NCBI GenBank assembly: GCA_035530195.1
Contig: DATKVG010000035.1
Span: forward strand, 1-14,784
Source of the DNA: JAPLKX01 sp035530195
GTDB taxonomy: Bacteria > Hydrogenedentota > Hydrogenedentia > Hydrogenedentales > SLHB01
Length of the DNA stretch: 14,784 nucleotides
Reading direction: 5' to 3'
The position numbers and the translations under genes are program-made. This document shows, in pieces, positions 1-6,734 of this stretch. The notes under the pieces are model-generated. The model was not told the origin of the DNA. It was given only the letters and a program-made list of their open reading frames with translations, and searched no databases. The first letter of the stretch is position 1. Every line of letters begins with the position of its first letter.

Positions 1-104
1 ACCAAGTGCCTCCACCTGACTGAATCAAAGCTCTTTACAAGATTCTAGTAGCACACGCCAACGAAGTCAACCATCATGTGCGCAATGCCGGTCAAAATAA
101 CAGG
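1..104. other. Window edge, no supported gene
   Basis: No convincing coding region. On the plus strand the first reading frame is open from base 1 to a TAG at 46-48 (15 residues ending in Phe), which could be the tail of an upstream gene, but 15 codons are too few to judge. The region also holds the 3' flank of the minus-strand DUF2784-like gene; I see no strong hairpin terminator in it. Confidence 0.4.
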
Positions 105-485
105 TTACGAACGGTTCACCTTCAACCGGGCTACGTTCAAGGCCAAAGAAACAACCGCTACCGCCAAAAAAGACCCAAACGCTACCGCGTCTACCACCGC
201 CCTGTTCGCATCAAGGCCCGTCAGCCGGTCAAACACAAACTTCAGATACGAATCCGACATTTCCCCATAACCAAGCCGCTGACGCACCTGCCAGTGCCAT
301 TGTGTACTCGGGCAATACCCGATCCCGTACCACAAACCAAGTCCAAACCACGACAAACCCGTCAGAACCACCACCACCAAATGAGCCAACCGCGTCCGAC
401 GAGGCAACCAACCAACCAAAACAAACAACACCAGACCCGTATGAAAAACAAAGAAAAATGCGTCCAAACCCCGATAGATCCACAT
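105..485 (-). CDS. DUF2784-like small integral membrane protein
   Basis: A 126-residue hydrophobic protein of unknown function. Three to four membrane segments are visible: about residues 8-25 (starting FFFVFHTGLVLF, with a His inside the helix), 31-53, and 97-118 near the C-terminus. The central stretch GIGYCPSTQWHWQVR, followed by LGYG and then FDRLTGLD, matches the Cys-Pro-x-Thr core I associate with the DUF2784 family, and the length is normal for that family. The ATG at 483-485 follows a purine-rich AAAGGGGG on the minus strand, close to the start codon. It stands alone, divergent from the MFS gene, with a 9-bp repeat array just upstream. The family has no established biochemical role, so none is proposed. 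The family assignment is from recall of the motif, not from a search. Confidence 0.72.
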   Translation of the reverse strand: MWIYRGLDAFFFVFHTGLVLFVLVGWLPRRTRLAHLVVVVLTGLSWFGLGLWYGIGYCPSTQWHWQVRQRLGYGEMSDSYLKFVFDRLTGLDANRAVVDAVAFGSFLAVAVVSLALNVARLKVNRS

Positions 486-498
486 ACCCCCTTTATAC

Positions 499-534
499 GT
501 CCACTACGTCCACTAAGTCCACTCCGTCCACCGT
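499..534. repeat. Tandem array of four 9-bp units (GTCCACTNN)
   Basis: Four consecutive 9-bp units start at 499, 508, 517 and 526 (GTCCACTAC, GTCCACTAA, GTCCACTCC, GTCCACCGT). Degenerate pieces of the same type (CCACCGG, CCATCCACC) continue to about 568. The array begins 14 bp upstream of the minus-strand DUF2784-like start codon. Function unknown. Confidence 0.85.
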
Positions 535-759
535 CCACCGGCCAGCGGCCACCATCCACCGTCCCACGTTTGGGCTTGATCTCCGCACACCAACCAAGTA
601 GTATTTCTTTCGCCAGCGGAGTTGTGGCAGGAGAAAAGAGTGGCGCGGCGGGAAACGCGACATGTGAGCCCCGCGCAGGGGCATATGCATACACCGATTC
701 AGTCAACCTGTCCCGGCATGGCTTAGCTGTAGCGGGGCACAGCGGAAGGAGAAAATATT

Positions 760-1908
760 ATGGCGATTGCTGTTATGACTGCATTTTCGGGAGTGTTTGC
801 CCTTGGAGTGATTTTCTCCATTCTGGGCAGCGTCAAGTTGCAGTTGGCCGAGAAGTTGAAAATCAACGATGCCCAGGTGGGCAAGTTGATTTCGGCGCTG
901 ATGTTCAGCAGCCTGGTATTCGTGTTAATCATCGGCCCCCTGACGGACTGGCTGGGGTTTAAGCTGATCGCCGTGCTGGGGTTTGCGGCCGGCGGCATCT
1001 GCGTGTGGCTGCTCGCCAGCGCGATTTCGTTCAATTCCACATTCGTGGCGTGCCTGTTGCTTGGCGCCGCGGCGATGGCCGTCAACACCATCGGCAACAC
1101 CCTTGGGCCGATCATCCTGTTCAGCGGGCAGAATCCGGCTGCGGCATCGAATCTGCTCAACGTGTTTTTCGGCGTGGGCGCTTTCATCACGCCGCTCATC
1201 ATTGCCGCGCTGCTCAGTAAGCTTGGGTACAAGAGCACCGTCGGAATCATCGGCGCGATCTTGTTCATCCCAATCATCTACACGGTCTTCGGCACATTTC
1301 CTAAACCGCCGGAGGGCTTCCGGATTACGCAGGCGATCTCGCTGCTGGGCCGTGGCGGCATCTGGGCGGGCGGCTTGGCCCTTTTCTGCTACATGAGCCT
1401 CGAGGTCACGTTAGGCGGGTTTGTCACGACTTACCTCAAGAGTCACGAAATGTCCGACCAAAAGGCCGGCACCGGCCTTTCCGGGTTCTGGATCGCACTG
1501 ATGCTTGCGCGGCTCATTACGGCGTTCACGGTGCCTGCCGAGCAGTTCGTATATCTGGTGCCGGTGCTTGCGTTGATAGCCGCGGTCTCGATCGCCGCCA
1601 TGGTCGGCGCCAAGTCGGTGGGAATCGGCGTGGGAGCAACGCTCGTGACCGGGTTCGTGCTGGGCCCCATCTTCCCGACGCTTGTGGGCGTCACCTTCAG
1701 CAAGACCGAAGCCTCGGGCAGCGTGTTCGGCATTATCTTCGCTATCGGTCTACTGGGCGCGATTCTGATGCCCAGCCTGATTGGCAAGTACGCCGCCAAA
1801 ATGAATATCCGTCAGAGCCTGCGGATTTTGGTCGGCGTGGCCGCGGCATTGATCCTGGTGAGCGCCGTGCTCGGTTTTGCGATTCCCAACGCCGTGGCGC
1901 AGCCCTAG
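760..1908 (+). CDS. Major facilitator superfamily (MFS) transporter
   Basis: A 382-residue polytopic inner-membrane protein, slightly short but normal for a 12-helix MFS permease. About eleven to twelve hydrophobic segments are visible. The loop after the second segment reads GPLTDWLGFK, which fits MFS signature motif A (G-x-L-x-D-x-x-G-x-K/R). The two halves are joined near residues 185-205 by a polar stretch with FPKPPEG. Overall feel is closest to the fucose-permease/NNP-like sugar-proton symporters, but no substrate can be read from the sequence. The ATG at 760 is preceded by GGAAGGAG (744-751) at 8 nt, a strong ribosome binding site that fixes the start. It is monocistronic: a terminator follows at 1998-2021 and the next gene has its own leader. 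The upstream 486-759 region holds no gene, only the repeat array and a small GCCCC/GGGGC hairpin at 668-682. Confidence 0.85.
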   Translation: MAIAVMTAFSGVFALGVIFSILGSVKLQLAEKLKINDAQVGKLISALMFSSLVFVLIIGPLTDWLGFKLIAVLGFAAGGICVWLLASAISFNSTFVACLLLGAAAMAVNTIGNTLGPIILFSGQNPAAASNLLNVFFGVGAFITPLIIAALLSKLGYKSTVGIIGAILFIPIIYTVFGTFPKPPEGFRITQAISLLGRGGIWAGGLALFCYMSLEVTLGGFVTTYLKSHEMSDQKAGTGLSGFWIALMLARLITAFTVPAEQFVYLVPVLALIAAVSIAAMVGAKSVGIGVGATLVTGFVLGPIFPTLVGVTFSKTEASGSVFGIIFAIGLLGAILMPSLIGKYAAKMNIRQSLRILVGVAAALILVSAVLGFAIPNAVAQP

Positions 1909-1997
1909 ATCGTGCTGCTCGTCCGGCTGTAGAAAACAGCGCAGCCTCAACGTTCGGCAGACAAGGGAACCACGAGTTCCAAAAGTTTGATCGCCAC

Positions 1998-2021
1998 AAG
2001 GCCCCTTTCAGGGGCCTTTTT
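1998..2021 (+). terminator. Intrinsic terminator after the MFS gene
   Basis: Perfect 8-bp stem AAGGCCCC (1998-2005) and GGGGCCTT (2011-2018) with a 5-nt loop TTTCA, running into five consecutive T (2017-2021). It lies 89 bp after the MFS stop codon and faces the plus direction. Confidence 0.85.
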
Positions 2022-2145
2022 CATTTCTCCCGAAACCGCCTCACAAAGTGGCCATGACGCGCGCGCGGCAAAATCGATATCACCCGCGCGGGGCTTGAAC
2101 CCCGCCGCGTGACATCCCACCGCGTGGTCGGCCGCGAGCCCTCGC

Positions 2146-2175
2146 TTTATACGTTGCCCGCTTGCCGTGTATACT
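2146..2175 (+). promoter_or_regulatory. Candidate sigma-70 promoter for panE-like gene
   Basis: TATACT at 2170-2175 is a good -10 box. The best -35 at 18 bp is TTTATA (2146-2151), a weak match. The start site would fall about 25 nt before the ATG, leaving room for the AAAGGA ribosome binding site (2193-2198). The rest of 1909-2207 holds the MFS terminator and a GC-rich imperfect palindrome at about 2081-2112; no gene is seen there. Confidence 0.35.
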
Positions 2176-2207
2176 GGCTGCTCAACCAATAAAAAGGATT
2201 TGGATAA

Positions 2208-3146
2208 ATGCGCATCCTGATAGTTGGCGCCGGTTCGATAGGGAGTTCTTTCGGGGGCTTCATGGCCAAAGCAGGCCACAACGTCACCTTGGTCAGCCAG
2301 TATCAAGCCCACATGGACGCCATCGCCAGGGACGGCCTCCGAATCACCGGCATCTGGGGCGATTACCATGTCACCGGCATGAGGGCACTCACCAGTGTTG
2401 ATAGTCTTGCGCCGGGTCAGTTTGACCTCATCATCATCTCCGTCAAAAGTTATGACACCGCCGCCGCCGCCAACTCGATAAAACACCTCGTCGACGACCA
2501 CACCCTCGTGGTTTCCTACCAGAACGGCCTCGGCAACGCCGAACGCATCGCCGAAGCCGTCGGCTGGCACAGGACCGTTGGCGCCCGAGTCATTTACGGC
2601 GTCAAGACCCCCGAACCCGGCCTCATCGAGATTACCGTTATCGCCGAACCCACCGCGCTCGGCGTTTACTCGCCCGACACCCCGGCGGGCCGAGTCCGTG
2701 AAATTGTGGCCGCCATGGAACAAGCGGGCCTTCCTACCGTCTACACCGATGCCGTTGCCACGAAGCTCTGGCAGAAAGTCACTTACAACTGCGCGTTGAA
2801 CCCGCTATCGGCCCTGCTCGATGTCAATTACGGCCGGCTGGCCGAATCCCCCCCCACGCTCGACATCATGCGCAACATCATCTTCGAGGTCTACGCCGTC
2901 GGCCACGCCATGAACGTGCCCCTCGACCCGCCCGACGCACAAGCCTACTTCGACCGGTTCATCAATGTCCTCATTCCGCCCACTGCCGCCCACTACGCCA
3001 GCATGCGCGAAGACGTCCGACAGGGACGCAAAACCGAAATCGACGCGCTCAACGGCGCCATCTGCCGGTACGGCCAGGCCCACAACATCCCTACGCCCGC
3101 CAACCTCATCCTAACCCGCCTCATGGCCTTCTTCGAACCACACTGA
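2208..3146 (+). CDS. panE: 2-dehydropantoate 2-reductase family protein (ketopantoate reductase)
   Basis: A 312-residue cytoplasmic NADPH-dependent reductase of the ApbA/PanE family; the reaction known for the family is ketopantoate to pantoate in coenzyme A synthesis. Residues 1-12 give a beta strand and the dinucleotide motif GAGSIG (7-12). VVSYQNGLGN (101-110) carries the conserved QNG. LWQK places the catalytic Lys at 190, followed by NCALNPLSAL (194-203). The C-terminal signature GRKTEIDALNG (273-283) has the conserved Glu277 and Asn282. All expected catalytic positions are present and the length is normal. The ATG is preceded by AAAGGA at 9 nt. Family members with all these residues can act on other 2-oxo acids, so PanE activity is probable, not proven. 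Its last 11 codons are duplicated downstream beyond a REP-like palindrome, so its present C-terminus may be a replacement. Confidence 0.88.
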   Translation: MRILIVGAGSIGSSFGGFMAKAGHNVTLVSQYQAHMDAIARDGLRITGIWGDYHVTGMRALTSVDSLAPGQFDLIIISVKSYDTAAAANSIKHLVDDHTLVVSYQNGLGNAERIAEAVGWHRTVGARVIYGVKTPEPGLIEITVIAEPTALGVYSPDTPAGRVREIVAAMEQAGLPTVYTDAVATKLWQKVTYNCALNPLSALLDVNYGRLAESPPTLDIMRNIIFEVYAVGHAMNVPLDPPDAQAYFDRFINVLIPPTAAHYASMREDVRQGRKTEIDALNGAICRYGQAHNIPTPANLILTRLMAFFEPH

Positions 3147-3152
3147 TGGAGC

Positions 3153-3220
3153 GCAAAAAGCGGGTACAGGCACGCTTTTTCCAAACTGCCGGAAAAAGCG
3201 AGCCAGTCCCCGTTTTTTGC
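3153..3220. repeat. REP-like imperfect palindrome inserted at the panE 3' end
   Basis: Two 30-bp arms, 3153-3182 and 3191-3220, pair with 26 matches around an 8-nt loop (3183-3190). Each arm contains a smaller AAAAAGCG or GCTTTTT segment. Read on the minus strand the centre is GGCAGTTT and the outer part begins GGGGAC, the same layout as the palindrome at 9092-9198. It carries no ORF, so it would be a non-autonomous element or a folded RNA signal. Confidence 0.8.
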
Positions 3221-3261
3221 TTACGCGCCTCATGGCCTTCTACGAGCCGCAAGAAAAGTAA
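3220..3261 (+). pseudogene. Remnant second copy of the panE 3' end
   Basis: Bases 3220-3252 match 3111-3143, the last codons of the panE-like gene, with six mismatches over 33 bp. Translated, the copy reads LTRLMAFYEPQEK then TAA (3259-3261); the current gene ends LTRLMAFFEPH. The copy is in a different frame from the live gene, separated from it by the REP-like palindrome, and sits directly before the terminator at 3260-3285. Inference: this is the older 3' end of the gene, displaced by the insertion, or a trace of recombination with a homologue. Confidence 0.65.
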
Positions 3262-3287
3262 GCCGACCTCACAAGAGGTCGGCTTTA
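3260..3287 (+). terminator. Intrinsic terminator after panE region
   Basis: Perfect 11-bp stem AAGCCGACCTC (3260-3270) and GAGGTCGGCTT (3275-3285) with loop ACAA, then a short T run. It starts on the TAA of the remnant copy of the panE 3' end. The stem is long but the T tract is short, so efficiency is uncertain; the stem would also form on the opposite strand, facing the convergent gene. Confidence 0.75.
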
Positions 3288-3320
3288 TCCGTCCGATCCA
3301 TCGGATCCGTCCGATCCGAC
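3285..3320. repeat. Tandem array of four 9-bp units (NGATCCGTC)
   Basis: Units TTATCCGTC, CGATCCATC, GGATCCGTC and CGATCCGAC occupy 3285-3320. The array ends 7 bp from the stop codon of the minus-strand FucI-like gene. The same unit, again four times, lies at 11521-11556. Confidence 0.85.
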
Positions 3321-3327
3321 CAATTCT

Positions 3328-4800
3328 TCACGCCACCACTGGAATCCCGTAGAGCTGGCAGAAATCCCTCAATGGCTCCGCGTAATCGCCATAAAACACG
3401 ATCTGATGCATGCCTTTCACCGTGCAGGCGTCTTTCACGCCGTCAAACCGAATCAGGGCATTCGTCCGGCACCCGCCAACCGGCGGTATCTCCGGGCACC
3501 GTACGATTTCGCCCGCGTAGACAATCATCCCCGGCTTGTCGCCCGACTTGTACAGCGCCATCGTCACCCGCTGCCCTTCTTTCAGCAGCACCCGCGGCAC
3601 ACAGCCCCAACCCGCCTCGGCGTGGCTCCGCAAGATGTACGGCTCCGGTTTGCTGCCGCGCCCGCCCATGTACGCCGGGCACGTACAATGCGCCCCAAAA
3701 TACAGGTTCGCCTCCGTGTCCATCGACGCGTTCTGCATGAACCCCGGCCGGTCGAACAGGTACTCGACCAGCATCAGCGTCAGCGCCGAGTTCAAATCCG
3801 ACTGGCAGCCCGCCGGGAACCCCTGGTCGCGCAACGTCATGAACGACATGCACGGCGGCACGTGCTTGTGCGGGTTTTGCAGCCCCGGCAGGCACGTCAT
3901 CGTCAGCGCGTCCGCCTGCTCCGCCGCGATCAAGTCCCGCATCGCAAAATAACACCGGGCCGCCTCGAGCACGTCTTCCTCGTTTGGCTCGACCAGCCCC
4001 TTCGCATTTCCCATATACGCCCGGCCAAGCTTCTGGACCGCCTCGTTCCGTGTGGTTCGCTTGTACGCCTCGTAAAACCGCTCGAGCGGGACCGTGTGCA
4101 GCGTTGTCCCGATAACCGGCACCTGTTTGTCGTCCGCCTTCTCTGGCGCAAGGTCCATCAGCCGGCTGTTCTTCATCCAAAACGCCCCGCGCACCATCCG
4201 CAGCCCCGTCGCAATCCCATCCATCGCGGCTTCCGAATTGATCAGATACACGCCGGGGTTCAACCGCAGTTCGTTGATCATTTCTACCAGCAGGATGCCC
4301 AGCGGCGCTACCACCAGCGCCGGAACACCCGCCTGCTCCACGACCTTCTTAAGCTGCGGCCAATGGCCTTTCTTGAACAGGATCAGCAGGACCGCGTCCG
4401 GTTTCGCCGCCTTCACCGAATCGCCAAACGCAACCGCGCCCGCGTCGTCCGTAATATTCTGTTCGAGGATGTCGAGCTCGATGTTCAGATCTTTTCCCAG
4501 CCCGCGAAGCTGTTCCGTATACTGTTTCTGCCGGCCTTCCGCGTCAAACCCCGACCCCGGCCAACTGTAGTACCCCTCCTTGTCGAGTTGGCTCGTCGGC
4601 GGATATACAAACGCCACCTTGACCCGCGCCGCCTTCGACCGCACCGGCGCAACCGGCGCGTCCGCCAGGTCCCACACCGGCTTATCACTGGCCGCCACCG
4701 CATGTGTAGCCACGCCCGCCACGGCCGTTCCCAATGCCGCCGCTTTCAACAATGTCCGCCTCGTCAACTCCGGGTTCGGAAAACGCTTTTTCGTATCCAT
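3328..4800 (-). CDS. Tat-exported protein with L-fucose/L-arabinose isomerase-like fold
   Basis: A 490-residue protein. The N-terminus has a twin-arginine signal, TRRTLLKAA (residues 13-21), then a hydrophobic stretch ending AVAASD near 40, so export across the inner membrane in folded form is expected. The mature part begins RVKVAFVYPP and has alternating strands and helices as in the N-terminal domains of L-fucose isomerase. A later segment around GCQSDLNSALTLMLVEYLF, then Asp-Thr-Glu-Ala-Asn and AHCTCP, resembles the metal-binding region of FucI/AraA-type proteins. The family is common in planctomycete-like genomes, where most members are uncharacterised; isomerase activity outside the cytoplasm would be odd, so binding or another sugar reaction is possible. 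An in-frame TTG lies 6 nt upstream (4806), but the ATG at 4800 has GCGGAG at 7 nt and is preferred. It follows the GH32-like gene by 45 bp, likely one transcript. Confidence 0.75.
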   Translation of the reverse strand: MDTKKRFPNPELTRRTLLKAAALGTAVAGVATHAVAASDKPVWDLADAPVAPVRSKAARVKVAFVYPPTSQLDKEGYYSWPGSGFDAEGRQKQYTEQLRGLGKDLNIELDILEQNITDDAGAVAFGDSVKAAKPDAVLLILFKKGHWPQLKKVVEQAGVPALVVAPLGILLVEMINELRLNPGVYLINSEAAMDGIATGLRMVRGAFWMKNSRLMDLAPEKADDKQVPVIGTTLHTVPLERFYEAYKRTTRNEAVQKLGRAYMGNAKGLVEPNEEDVLEAARCYFAMRDLIAAEQADALTMTCLPGLQNPHKHVPPCMSFMTLRDQGFPAGCQSDLNSALTLMLVEYLFDRPGFMQNASMDTEANLYFGAHCTCPAYMGGRGSKPEPYILRSHAEAGWGCVPRVLLKEGQRVTMALYKSGDKPGMIVYAGEIVRCPEIPPVGGCRTNALIRFDGVKDACTVKGMHQIVFYGDYAEPLRDFCQLYGIPVVA

Positions 4801-4824
4801 GCTCAATCTCCGCTATATTCGCTT

Positions 4825-4847
4825 GTTTTTCCTACAGTCTACGGCCT
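4825..4847 (-). repeat. Dispersed 23-bp repeat, copy 1
   Basis: The minus strand here matches 6735-6757 on the plus strand in 22 of 23 positions; the core is GTAGACTGTAGGAAAAAC. It fills most of the spacer between the GH32-like and FucI-like genes and overlaps the GH32-like stop codon by two bases. An 11-bp piece recurs at 11477-11487. Confidence 0.8.
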
Positions 4848-6402
4848 ACCACCTCTTATCTTCAAACGTCGCCGGCGCCATTTCCCACATCTCCGCCCGT
4901 TTCACCACAACCTTCCCGCCCTTCGCCGCCACCTTCACGCCCACCGACTCCCTGCTCGCCGGATAGATGAGCTGCGTCACGCACTGACGGCCGTTCGCAA
5001 ACACCTCGAGCATCGGCCCATCAACAAATACCCGCAGGTTCAGCGTCTCGCCGGGCCGCAACTCGAACGGCGCGTCCACCGTCGTCCGCAGGTTCTTCTC
5101 ATTGTTGCCGTACCCGTCCAGCGGCCCGTTGCCGTACCGGACGTCCTTCCGCAGCGTCGACTTGCCCATGTCGATCTTCAGCAGCTTCGCCTTCGCGTCG
5201 TACCAGATGCCCGTTTCTTCCGTCCCATCCGGCGCACAGTACACTTTCACGCCCGCCTCCGCCGCGCCGCCCGGATCAATCTCAAACGCCATCTCCGCGC
5301 AACTGCCGCGGATGTTCTTCAGCGCAACCTCCGCATCCGCCCCAACCTCCACCACCCCCTCCTCGCGGTGCGCCCGCCGCAACGTCCGCAACTCGTCCGC
5401 TGGGTCGATGCGCACCGTCCCGGCCTCCGCCAGCGACAGCACACGCGGCATGCTCTGGAACCCCGAGCCGGTCGCCCGCTGCGTCGACATCTGCCGCGGG
5501 TCGACCACCCACGCCCAAAACACCCGCCGCCCTTTCCCATCCAGCAGGCTCTCGGGGGCAAAAAACGCCCCGCCCGGCCAGTTCATCCGCACGTGCTGCT
5601 CGGGATAAAACTTCTCCCCGTCAAACCGCCCCACGTACACCCGCGCGCCCACCTTGTGGCTGATGCACAGCAGCGCGTGCTTGTCGCCCAGCTTGAAAAA
5701 ATCCGGGCACGAACAGTCCTCGCCGTCCGTTGTCCACGACAGGTCCGGATGCTCGTAAAACGGCCCGACCGCCGTCCACGTAACCAAGTCCGGCGATTTG
5801 CACAGGTAGAGTGTGTCTTTCCCATTCGGCAAACTGTTTCCGCCCAGCAAACAATAATACGTGTCGCCCTCGAGCCACAGGTACGGGTCCCAAACCTTGT
5901 AGACGCCATATGCCGGCTGGCCTTCCTTCGGGATCGGCACAATCGGGTTGTTCGGATGCTTTTGCCACCGGATCAACGCGTCGTCCTGGGACGTCGCCAC
6001 GCACACGCCCGCATCAATCCCAAACCAGCACAGCATCGGCACGCCCTCCTTGTCGAGGAACGCGTTCCCGCTGAACGTCCCCGTGTCCGCGTCGCCCGGA
6101 TTCGGCTGCAGCGCCGTGGGGTGGTACGTCCAATTCACGAGGTCCGTGCTCGACAAATGCCCCCAGCAGTGTTTCCCCTCTTTGTCCTGGAAGATGTACA
6201 TCAGGTGATACGCGCCCTTCCAGTAGATGCACCCGTTGGCGTCGTAGGGAAGCCCCACCCCTTCGTCCGGCAGCGCCGTCACGTGCCACGACGGCCACCA
6301 TTCCGCCCCGCGCGAGTTCGGCCCCGCCGCATCATCGCACCATCCAGCAAAACTTATCGCCACCGAACTAAGCAGACATAACAGGATAAGCTTGTTCTTC
6401 AT
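4846..6402 (-). CDS. Secreted GH32-like glycoside hydrolase (fructanase/invertase superfamily)
   Basis: A 518-residue protein with an N-terminal signal peptide (MKNKLILLCLLSSVAISFAG, residues 1-20). The five-bladed propeller motifs of GH32 are visible: YDANG (53-57) in place of NDPNG, keeping the nucleophile Asp54; WGH (80-82); FSGNAF (110-115); WDP (171-173) in place of RDP, keeping Asp172; and FAPESL with GRRVFWAW (281-298). The C-terminal 200 residues fit the beta-sandwich module, including LEVFANG. The acid/base motif, normally Glu-Cys-Pro-Asp, reads SCPD (231-234), so the usual Glu is Ser. Either the acid lies nearby (Glu228, Asp229) or activity is altered. The family acts on beta-fructosides such as levan, inulin and sucrose. 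An upstream in-frame start exists at 6432, but the ATG at 6402 has GGGAG at 8 nt and begins a proper signal peptide. It leads a probable two-gene operon. Confidence 0.8.
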   Translation of the reverse strand: MKNKLILLCLLSSVAISFAGWCDDAAGPNSRGAEWWPSWHVTALPDEGVGLPYDANGCIYWKGAYHLMYIFQDKEGKHCWGHLSSTDLVNWTYHPTALQPNPGDADTGTFSGNAFLDKEGVPMLCWFGIDAGVCVATSQDDALIRWQKHPNNPIVPIPKEGQPAYGVYKVWDPYLWLEGDTYYCLLGGNSLPNGKDTLYLCKSPDLVTWTAVGPFYEHPDLSWTTDGEDCSCPDFFKLGDKHALLCISHKVGARVYVGRFDGEKFYPEQHVRMNWPGGAFFAPESLLDGKGRRVFWAWVVDPRQMSTQRATGSGFQSMPRVLSLAEAGTVRIDPADELRTLRRAHREEGVVEVGADAEVALKNIRGSCAEMAFEIDPGGAAEAGVKVYCAPDGTEETGIWYDAKAKLLKIDMGKSTLRKDVRYGNGPLDGYGNNEKNLRTTVDAPFELRPGETLNLRVFVDGPMLEVFANGRQCVTQLIYPASRESVGVKVAAKGGKVVVKRAEMWEMAPATFEDKRW

Positions 6403-6431
6403 TTCAGCGCTCCCAAATCGGCCGCGGCCCA

Positions 6432-6437
6432 ACTATA
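6432..6437 (-). promoter_or_regulatory. Candidate -10 box for the GH32-like gene
   Basis: TATAGT on the minus strand, 29 nt before the chosen ATG, which suits a start site upstream of the GGGAG ribosome binding site. No good -35 lies at 16-18 bp (TTGAGG is at 20 bp), so this is weakly supported. Confidence 0.3.
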
Positions 6438-6470
6438 CACGGAACACGCGCCAATTTCCTCAAGAAGGCG

Positions 6471-6499
6471 GCATAAGAATGCAGGCTGCATAAGAATGC
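6471..6499. repeat. 12-bp direct repeat pair
   Basis: GCATAAGAATGC occurs at 6471-6482 and exactly again at 6488-6499, a period of 17 bp, between the divergent GH32-like gene and the 55-aa ORF. Could be operator half-sites or the remains of a dispersed repeat. Confidence 0.75.
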
Positions 6500-6560
6500 G
6501 CCAAGGTGCGCATACGGGGACCCTATTGTATCAACGGCTTGAAACGAAAGGGGTGACGTC

Positions 6561-6728
6561 ATGCGCTGGTTTACTTGGAACGTTTGGGACGCGCTGACGC
6601 CGACTACCGCGTTTTTCGGCCAGGGGCTCGCCGTGCTCGTCACCTACAACGACAACGCACTCGGGCCCGACGCTCTCCCCCACGAGAGAGAAGCAACCTA
6701 CCTGCCCGTCTTCTTCGGCTGGAGATAG
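6561..6728 (+). CDS. Small hypothetical protein, 55 residues
   Basis: A short ORF I do not recognise. It starts MRWFTWNVWDALTPTTAFFG, is rich in aromatic residues (five Trp/Phe in the first nine after Met), and ends VFFGWR. It has no clear membrane segment; about residues 17-29 are mildly hydrophobic. Support for translation is AAAGGGG at 7 nt before the ATG (6548-6554). It is divergent from the GH32-like gene. It could be a free small protein, or the surviving N-terminus of a longer gene broken by the dispersed repeat that begins 7 bp after its stop codon. Codon choice is not distinctive at this length. Confidence 0.4.
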   Translation: MRWFTWNVWDALTPTTAFFGQGLAVLVTYNDNALGPDALPHEREATYLPVFFGWR

Positions 6729-6734
6729 AAACGC

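Noticed and set aside
499..568. CRISPR array
   Set aside because: 9-bp units with no unique spacers; repeats are too short and directly adjoining.
78..962. 294-residue plus-strand open frame
   Set aside because: Low-complexity Arg/Pro/Gln/His-rich product, antisense to the DUF2784-like gene, crosses the repeat array and the real MFS start; no family features.
1947..2723. 258-residue minus-strand open frame
   Set aside because: Antisense to the panE-like gene and crossing the MFS terminator; Gly/Asp-rich with no recognisable motif.
3406..6381. 991-residue plus-strand open frame
   Set aside because: Arg/His/Pro-rich shadow lying antisense to the GH32-like and FucI-like genes, a common artefact of GC-rich coding sequence; no start signal or domains.
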